15,356 bases of DNA from positions 1-15,356 of the forward strand of contig CAYQOX010000076.1 in the NCBI GenBank assembly GCA_964419335.1, in the 5' to 3' direction. Each line of letters opens with the position of its first letter. Positions within the stretch are counted from its first letter, which is position 1. Origin of the DNA: CAYQOX01 sp964419335 (GTDB taxonomy: Bacteria; Hinthialibacterota; Hinthialibacteria; Hinthialibacterales; Hinthialibacteraceae). The translations under genes and the position numbers were made by a program. Below are positions 7,223 to 12,534 of this stretch, in pieces. The notes under the pieces were generated by a model. That model was given only the letters and a program-made list of their open reading frames with translations, was not told the DNA's origin and did not search any database.

Positions 7223-8764
7223 ATGGAAGGTACGATTTATTCTATTATCCCCCCGTTGGTGGCCATTGTATTGTGTATTCTTTTACGTGAAGCCATCTTC
7301 TCGCTTTTTCTTGGCATCCTGGTGGGTGCCATGTTTATTTATGGTTCGTTGGGAGAGGCTTTCTTTCGATCGGTGGACACCATCATTGTTGGGGCGTATA
7401 GCGAGACGGATCACGCCATCAATCTTTTTTTTACAGTACTTATGGGCGGTATGGTGGAAATATTGAACCGGAGTCCATCCTCACGTATTTTATTGGGACG
7501 AATAGCCCAACATTTGAAAACCCGGGCGAAAGCCATGGTGGTTATTTGGTTTTCCGGGTTAATCTTCTTTATTGATGATTATGCCAATGCTCTGATTGTG
7601 GGGAATTCGTATCGAAAATTGTCTGATCGTATTCGAATCTCTCGGGAAAAGTTAGCTTATCTGGTGGATAGCACCTCTGCGCCTATCACTTCATTGGCTT
7701 TGGTATCGACGTGGATCGGGTTTGAAATTTCTATTATTAAGGATGCGATCGAAGCCGAGGGAGTTACAGGATATAACGGGTATGGGTTATTTCTATCATC
7801 GATTCCTTATCGTTTTTATCCTTTGCTGGCTTTAGGATTTGGATTTTTTGTTGCATGGATGGCTCGTGATTTTGGTCCAATGAAGCGGGCAGAAGAACGT
7901 ACAATCGCGCGTAAAGAAGTCGAAGAGGAGGCGGAAGAGACGGTAGACCATGATCCTTGGCATATAAGCGTGCTGATTCCCATTGTGGTGCTTTTGTTAG
8001 CGGCTTTTTTTACCCTCGGCTGGGATGGATACCATAACGGAGGTGAGATCAACTGGGCGCACCCGTGGGAGAGTATGATTTCTCTGCTTTACAATGCGGA
8101 TCCGTTTAAGTGTATTCTATGGTCCACCATGATGGCCACGCTTTTTTCCTTTATTATCCATATTGGTATCATGCGCGAAGGGTTTCATGCGGTTTTTGAG
8201 CATTGGCTGGAAGGGTGCAAAGGCATGTTTACCATCTGTGTGATATTAATCCTGGCCTGGAGTATTGGTGATGTATGTATGGAGTTAAAAACCGGCCAGT
8301 ATGTTTCTTCCTTGTTTACGGAGAATTTTGATCCAGGATACTTGCCGCTGCTCACATTTCTTATCGCGGCCGCGATAAGTTTTGCGACCGGGACGAGTTT
8401 TGGCACCATGTCGATCCTCATGCCCGTGGCTTTGCCCTTAGCTGTGCAAATCGGAGGAGCGAGTCCTGATATTATGTATGGAACCATCGGCAGCGTTCTT
8501 GGTGGGGCTATTTTTGGAGATCATTGTTCACCTTTGTCGGATACAACCATCCTATCTGCGGGGGCGAGCGGATGCTCGGTGATGGATCATGTGAATACCC
8601 AATTGCCTTACGCTCTCGTCATTGCGGTGGTATCTACAGTGTGTTTGCTGCTGGTTCCTATTCGGGGTATCTCTCCCTACATACTGCTCGTTGTTGGGAT
8701 CGTGTTAATTTATGCCATGATTCGCTTGTTGGGAAAAAAGGGTGAGATTAAAGAGAACCTGTAG
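7223..8764 (+). CDS. NhaC-family Na+/H+ antiporter
   Basis: An inner-membrane ion antiporter or related carrier of 513 aa, expected to exchange Na+ (or an organic ion) for protons. Seen: about a dozen hydrophobic segments; FFIDDYANALIVG (D118, D119, N122), STSAPITSLALVSTWIGFE, ATGTSFGTMSILMP (from A388) and FGDHCSPLSDTT (D433-S439), all characteristic of the NhaC/IT-superfamily core. A charged cytoplasmic loop rich in Glu (EERTIARKEVEEEAEETVDHD) lies between the two halves. The start is uncertain: ATG 7223 is used, TTG 7217 is in frame, and the upstream Shine-Dalgarno is weak (ATAGG). A perfect 20-base palindrome sits in codons 380-386. Same strand as, and 71 bases after, the lipoprotein gene, so co-transcription is possible. 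The transported ion is not determined by the sequence. Confidence 0.88.
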   Translation: MEGTIYSIIPPLVAIVLCILLREAIFSLFLGILVGAMFIYGSLGEAFFRSVDTIIVGAYSETDHAINLFFTVLMGGMVEILNRSPSSRILLGRIAQHLKTRAKAMVVIWFSGLIFFIDDYANALIVGNSYRKLSDRIRISREKLAYLVDSTSAPITSLALVSTWIGFEISIIKDAIEAEGVTGYNGYGLFLSSIPYRFYPLLALGFGFFVAWMARDFGPMKRAEERTIARKEVEEEAEETVDHDPWHISVLIPIVVLLLAAFFTLGWDGYHNGGEINWAHPWESMISLLYNADPFKCILWSTMMATLFSFIIHIGIMREGFHAVFEHWLEGCKGMFTICVILILAWSIGDVCMELKTGQYVSSLFTENFDPGYLPLLTFLIAAAISFATGTSFGTMSILMPVALPLAVQIGGASPDIMYGTIGSVLGGAIFGDHCSPLSDTTILSAGASGCSVMDHVNTQLPYALVIAVVSTVCLLLVPIRGISPYILLVVGIVLIYAMIRLLGKKGEIKENL

Positions 8765-8796
8765 AACCAGTCAGCGAAGTACGGCCGATCATTTTT

Positions 8797-10122
8797 CTAT
8801 TTTTGTAACGGAAAAATGTTTCCTGCGTTTTTTTGGAGGCAATCTTCAAGCCAAGGGATCATGGAATCTGCGACAATTTTATGCCCCTTAGCGGCCATAT
8901 GCTCATCAAAACAGTGGTGTATAGCCTCTTCGCTCTTTAAACTTTCCCGCAAAATTTCTTCAAATGGATGGAAGAAATCAACATTATTCTTCTTACACCA
9001 AGACTCGATAATTAAAGCAAACCTGAAAGAATTCTTTGAGGGGGATGGCGGTGCGCAGTAAATCGCGAAAGGGATCTCATGCTCCTCGCAAAAAGATTTG
9101 AAAATATCCAGATACTCTAGGCTTTGTTCTGCTTTCTTTGAAATCGAAATTTGATCGAAATTGTTTTTAGCCTGTTTATATTTGTTTAAAACGTCCTTGG
9201 TGATCGAAGGTTGTTTTAACAATTTCCATAATTTATTTTGTCCTTCGCGGGAAAGAGTTTGTTTCGATACCATAGGAAATTCTAGGCGAGTGCTTCCATT
9301 ATTCGTAGGATGTAATTTCACATTAATTCCAGACTGGTTGTAAATATCAGCAATCGTTTTTGCTGTATCTTCATCGGTTTTCCTCGTATAAGGTTCAAGC
9401 GGCTCTCCTCCCATTACATATTTCCCCAAAAACCAAAAAATACGGGTACGGCTTAGAGGATAGGCTAATGAACCAAACCATTGAAATTTAGGACCAACAC
9501 ATTGATGGAAGGGGGCTCGTTCAATTTGATCTTTGTCGGGAGAGATTACTAAATGGAATTGTTCTGTGAAATTATTATCATCGTTGAAATCATTGTTAAA
9601 CAGTTGTAGAACAAGGTAATCAAAATCCAATCCCTGATGGATGAATTTTTTCAGGCGAAAATAGGCATGAGAGGGGGAATTACCCCGCATGCCCCCGTTA
9701 AGGCATTCCCACTGATCTTTGTTGATATTTCCGATTAAAACAGGGTAAGTTTCATCTTGGTCGACTCCAACACCTTCTGTAAAAGAATCTCCCATAAATA
9801 AAATGCGAGTTTTATTGTTTTCTCTTTTTAATGAGTGTTCTCGGTCTCTCATACCCAGTTTGTTGATGGAGTAGTAGTTTCCAAATTCACAGGTTAGAGA
9901 GACCACAAAACTCTCGGTCCCTGGAATGAAATGATAAAAATCAGGGTATCCAGGTATGACCAATCCGTTGAGGCGCGATGTATCTACACGATCAGGGACA
10001 TCTATATGGGTTATTCGGAGAAAAAGTTCGAATAGCAATAAAGCCAAGAAACTTGAAAATAGAACAAGCCCAAGGTTGATCCAAAAATTCCGTTTTATTA
10101 AGTATTTGAGTATTTCTTTCAT
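8797..10122 (-). CDS. Membrane-anchored SGNH/GDSL hydrolase-like protein
   Basis: A 441-aa protein with one N-terminal membrane anchor (residues 14-36) and an SGNH-hydrolase-like domain facing the periplasm. Family members are esterases or acetyl-transfer/deacetylation enzymes acting on glycans or lipids. Seen: block I MGDSFTEGVG (G111-D112-Ser113, nucleophile), NGGMRGNSP as a block II-like Gly, FNNDFNDD at the block III Asn position, and DEHMAAKGH (D406, H408) as the catalytic Asp-His block. The middle (about 190-340) is longer than in minimal GDSL enzymes and unrecognised. Start ATG 10122 has no clear Shine-Dalgarno; TTG 10137 is an alternative. It lies 50 bases after the UbiA-type gene on the same strand. 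Its DNA is visibly AT-richer than its neighbours. Substrate unknown. Confidence 0.8.
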   Translation of the reverse strand: MKEILKYLIKRNFWINLGLVLFSSFLALLLFELFLRITHIDVPDRVDTSRLNGLVIPGYPDFYHFIPGTESFVVSLTCEFGNYYSINKLGMRDREHSLKRENNKTRILFMGDSFTEGVGVDQDETYPVLIGNINKDQWECLNGGMRGNSPSHAYFRLKKFIHQGLDFDYLVLQLFNNDFNDDNNFTEQFHLVISPDKDQIERAPFHQCVGPKFQWFGSLAYPLSRTRIFWFLGKYVMGGEPLEPYTRKTDEDTAKTIADIYNQSGINVKLHPTNNGSTRLEFPMVSKQTLSREGQNKLWKLLKQPSITKDVLNKYKQAKNNFDQISISKKAEQSLEYLDIFKSFCEEHEIPFAIYCAPPSPSKNSFRFALIIESWCKKNNVDFFHPFEEILRESLKSEEAIHHCFDEHMAAKGHKIVADSMIPWLEDCLQKNAGNIFPLQK

Positions 10123-10172
10123 TAACGAGTCAACCAAAGATGAAGAGATAAAGTGAAATCTTGTTTAAAAAC

Positions 10173-11072
10173 CTAGATCGCTATATCCAAGAATGTTGCA
10201 AAGAAGAGGCCAATGCTGATGATGCCGTTAACGTTGAAGAAAGCCAAATTTACCCGGGAGGTATCTTCGGGAGAAACAAGGCTGTGTTCGTAAATGATGA
10301 GTATGGCAAAGGCAATCACGCCAGTGAAGTAAATCCATCCAAGACCCGTAATCCAGCCAAACAAGGCAATCAGGGACACGCTCAGGCAATGCAGAACAAA
10401 AGCGATTTTTAAGGCACGGGATTTTCCTAAGTGTACCACCAGCGACTGGAGCCCCATCGCGCGATCGAATTCCTCATCCATTAGTGCGTAGATTATATCA
10501 AATCCCGCGACCCATAATAAAACCCCAGCGGCTAGGATGAGAGAGGCCAGACTTATAGATCCTTCGATGCCGATCCATGCGCCGACCGGGGCAACTCCAA
10601 GAGACAAGCCTAAGATAAAATGGGAAAAAGAGGTAAAGCGTTTGGTGAACGAGTACCCGCAAACGATCAGCAAAGCGAGCGGCGAGAGGTAAAAAGCCAG
10701 GGGATTTAGCAGTCGAGCGCTGATGATAAAAAGCAGCGAGCTGATTCCCCACAAGGCGAGCGCTTCAGTCAACGAGACGGTGCCTGCGGGTAAATGCCGC
10801 GTTTGGGTGCGTGGATTACGGCGGTCGAGTTCGCGATCGACAATACGGTTGAAGGTCATCGCGCTGGTGCGGGCGGTAACCATGCAGACAAGAATCCAAG
10901 TGAGCTGCCACAGGGTAGGCCATCCCCGGGCGGCCACGAGGGCACTGGTCAACGCGAAAGGGAGCGCAAAGACGGTATGGGCGAAACGTACTAAGCCTAG
11001 ATATTGCTGAATCCGCTCAAGAATCACGCTCGGACGCAAAGTGAGTTTTGGTTGATTCGGAGCTGATCTCAC
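10173..11072 (-). CDS. ubiA: UbiA-type polyprenyltransferase (4-hydroxybenzoate/MqnP-like)
   Basis: An integral membrane prenyltransferase of about 299 aa that attaches a polyprenyl chain to an aromatic quinone precursor. Seen: first Mg-diphosphate motif N75-R-I-V-D79-R-E-L-D83 followed by RRNPRT...RHLPAG; second motif D192-I-I-Y-A-L-M-D199-E-E-F-D203 followed by RAMGLQSL; about eight hydrophobic helices; YSFTKRFTSFSHFILGLSLGVAPVGAWI between them. This pattern fits the UbiA-like group linked with futalosine menaquinone synthesis (MqnP) as well as UbiA; the choice is inference. The start is GTG 11072, because AAAGGAGG (11085-11078) lies 5 bases upstream, inside ubiX; upstream in-frame starts would overlap ubiX further. 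The 56-base overlap with ubiX implies coupled translation. Confidence 0.88.
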   Translation of the reverse strand: MRSAPNQPKLTLRPSVILERIQQYLGLVRFAHTVFALPFALTSALVAARGWPTLWQLTWILVCMVTARTSAMTFNRIVDRELDRRNPRTQTRHLPAGTVSLTEALALWGISSLLFIISARLLNPLAFYLSPLALLIVCGYSFTKRFTSFSHFILGLSLGVAPVGAWIGIEGSISLASLILAAGVLLWVAGFDIIYALMDEEFDRAMGLQSLVVHLGKSRALKIAFVLHCLSVSLIALFGWITGLGWIYFTGVIAFAILIIYEHSLVSPEDTSRVNLAFFNVNGIISIGLFFATFLDIAI

Positions 11073-11673
11073 CCCAACCTCCTTTAACCAAGCATTGCCC
11101 ATCGAATCCCAGATGTTGGAGTACACGCCCTACCATGAAGTTCACCAGATCGTTCGTATCTTTGGGCTGGTGGTAAAAACCCGGGCTAGCGGGCATGATC
11201 GTGGCTCCTGCTTGGGAAAGAGTGAGCATATTTTGCAAATGGATCGTATTATAGGGCGTTTCTCGCGGAACTAAAATAAGCGTGCGCCGTTCTTTGAGGG
11301 CCACATCGGCCATGCGATCCACCAGGGAATGAGAGACTCCGGTGGCGATACGTCCCATCGTACCCATGCTGCAGGGAACAACGGCTACCGCATCTAACGG
11401 ATAGGAGCCTGAAGCTGGGGCTGCGCCGACGTGGGAATGGTGGTGATAAATCACCCATTCATAGAAACTATCGTCCACTCCTTCGATATGGCCGGACTGT
11501 AGATTCATGGAGATGCTCATCTCGAGTTTGGCGACATGGCGGGCGCTCTCGCTCAAGGTTAAATGAACCACGACTTGGCGTTGGACAAGTTCTTCAAGCA
11601 AACGCAGGCCATAAATCACGCCGCTGGCTCCGGTAATCGCTAAGCCCATTTTTTTTATGCTATTTTTATTCAT
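11017..11673 (-). CDS. ubiX: Flavin prenyltransferase UbiX
   Basis: Cytoplasmic enzyme that prenylates FMN to make the cofactor for UbiD-type decarboxylases in quinone synthesis. Seen in 218 aa: ITGASGVIYGLRLLEEL at residues 13-29 (the FMN phosphate-binding GASG), VVPCSMGTMGRIATGVSHSLVDRMADVALKE, and the RRTLILVPRETPYNTIHLQNMLTLSQAGATIMPASPGFY block that carries the active-site region. It is somewhat longer than typical UbiX (about 190-200 aa), with a C-terminal tail of about 20 residues beyond VGRVLQHLGF. ATG 11673 has AGGTGG about 6 bases upstream. It is the first gene of a probable unit with the overlapping UbiA-type gene. No UbiD partner lies inside the window. Confidence 0.95.
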   Translation of the reverse strand: MNKNSIKKMGLAITGASGVIYGLRLLEELVQRQVVVHLTLSESARHVAKLEMSISMNLQSGHIEGVDDSFYEWVIYHHHSHVGAAPASGSYPLDAVAVVPCSMGTMGRIATGVSHSLVDRMADVALKERRTLILVPRETPYNTIHLQNMLTLSQAGATIMPASPGFYHQPKDTNDLVNFMVGRVLQHLGFDGQCLVKGGWGEISSESTKTHFASERDS

Positions 11674-11727
11674 CGTACACCACCTGCCAATAATTCAGTT
11701 TGGCTCCTTGCTAGGGTTACATCTACG

Positions 11728-11757
11728 ATAAGATGATCAAAGCGAAATGTTTGTCAT
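11728..11757 (-). promoter_or_regulatory. Weak candidate promoter for ubiX
   Basis: On the minus strand ATGACA (11757-11752, five of six to TTGACA) is followed after 18 bases by TCTTAT (11733-11728, four of six to TATAAT), about 55 bases upstream of the ubiX ATG. Plausible placement, weak -10. Confidence 0.3.
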
Positions 11758-11848
11758 TCGGCAATTTGTTGCTTTAAGGAATTCGCGCTTTTTTTCGACT
11801 CATGCTAAATATCTTAATTCAGGTTCCGATAATGAACAGGGAGAAGTT

Positions 11849-11899
11849 ATGGAGGGGTCTGGATTTCAGCGGCTGAAAAAGCGGAAGAACCCGTTATAA
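11849..11899 (+). CDS. Possible 16-residue leader peptide
   Basis: ATG 11849 follows AGGGAG at 5 bases spacing and encodes MEGSGFQRLKKRKNPL, then TAA. The stop overlaps an ATG at 11899 (TAATG), an arrangement typical of translational coupling. The peptide is basic and not recognised. The same bases hold a TATAAT (11895-11900); if that is the true promoter, this ORF is not on the transcript. Treat as a hypothesis. Confidence 0.2.
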   Translation: MEGSGFQRLKKRKNPL

Positions 11900-11900
11900 T
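11873..11900 (+). promoter_or_regulatory. Candidate promoter for the membrane protein/DUF2325 unit
   Basis: CTGAAA (11873-11878, four of six to TTGACA) lies 16 bases before a perfect TATAAT (11895-11900). Transcription would start near 11907, about 90 bases upstream of the ATG at 11997. Confidence 0.4.
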
Positions 11901-11914
11901 GGGAGGAAGAAACC

Positions 11915-12088
11915 ATGCCCTCTCTATGTCTTATGGGAAGAGAATACCCAAAAAAAAAAGTACAGAAAGGGGGGCTAAAAAAGATAGGGGAAATCCATGC
12001 AGCAAGACCAGGAACAGGTAGAAACACTTTTTTGGCTACGAGCGACGATCATCTTGTGCCTGTTTATCGCAGCCGTCAGCGTGCTTGA
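11915..12088 (+). CDS. Possible 57-residue basic ORF overlapping the next gene
   Basis: ATG 11915 is preceded by GGGAGG at 8 bases and opens 57 codons rich in Lys, Arg and Gly (MPSLCLMGREYPKKK at the start). It overlaps the first 92 bases of the membrane protein gene in another frame. No family recognised. The good ribosome site is the only support; the run of ten A and the basic content may simply reflect noncoding leader sequence. Confidence 0.18.
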   Translation: MPSLCLMGREYPKKKVQKGGLKKIGEIHAARPGTGRNTFLATSDDHLVPVYRSRQRA

Positions 12089-12524
12089 TGCGCTCATAGG
12101 TCTTTTTTCTTATTTCGCTTTTTTAGCCGGTAAAGTGGATCCGGAAATTTATCCGAATCTGCATGAAGCGTTTGAGAAGATCCAAAAAACCCCATACTCT
12201 TTTCTCGCCCTTAATTTGTATAATATTATTCTATGGAATGGGGTCATCATTTGTTCGATATGGCTTTTTCGGTATTACACGTGGTCAAGAGTGATTTTAA
12301 AGAATTTGCTTGTAGTGGACATCTTGGTCACGATTATCCATCTTTTATGGAAAACTTTGGCAGGAGAGAAAGTCATCAGCGATCCCTGGTTGTATATATT
12401 TCTCAACGCCTTGCAAATTATGGCGATTATTATTTTATCGCATCCAAGAATGGCATTTGCCGTTGAACAATTAGCACAGCAAAAACGTTCCAAGCCAACA
12501 ATGAGTAAACAAGACAACCATTGA
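11997..12524 (+). CDS. Hypothetical four-helix integral membrane protein
   Basis: A 175-aa protein not assigned to a family. Seen: a short polar N-terminus, four hydrophobic segments at about 16-43, 69-91, 100-118 and 131-148, and a polar, basic-leaning C-terminal tail (QLAQQKRSKPTMSKQDNH). The loop between helices 1 and 2 (about 44-68) is charged and contains DPEIYPNLHEAFEKIQKTP. The even number of helices suggests both ends share the cytoplasmic side (inference from the basic tail). ATG 11997 has AGGGG 6 bases upstream, and a stop lies in frame just before. The stop codon overlaps the Shine-Dalgarno of the DUF2325 gene, whose start is only 10 bases downstream, so the two products are probably made together and may interact. 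Confidence 0.8.
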   Translation: MQQDQEQVETLFWLRATIILCLFIAAVSVLDALIGLFSYFAFLAGKVDPEIYPNLHEAFEKIQKTPYSFLALNLYNIILWNGVIICSIWLFRYYTWSRVILKNLLVVDILVTIIHLLWKTLAGEKVISDPWLYIFLNALQIMAIIILSHPRMAFAVEQLAQQKRSKPTMSKQDNH

Positions 12525-12534
12525 GGGAGAAAGG

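Larger units (their letters stand above)
11674..11996. other. Divergent intergenic region with leader signals
   Basis: A 323-base stretch between ubiX (minus) and the four-helix membrane protein gene (plus). It holds a TATAAT at 11895-11900, short ORFs with ribosome-site-like sequences (16, 40 and 57 codons, starting at 11849, 11899 and 11915), a run of ten A at 11950-11959, a G6 run nearby, and a weak minus-strand promoter at 11728-11757. No riboswitch or known RNA family was recognised by eye. Confidence 0.5.

Noticed and set aside
11073..11126. Upstream GTG start for the UbiA-type gene
   Set aside because: It lacks a ribosome site and enlarges the overlap with ubiX, while GTG 11072 has AAAGGAGG at 5 bases.
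11760..11800. Seven-T run at about 11792 as an intrinsic terminator
   Set aside because: No convincing G+C-rich stem precedes it, and no plus-strand gene ends nearby.
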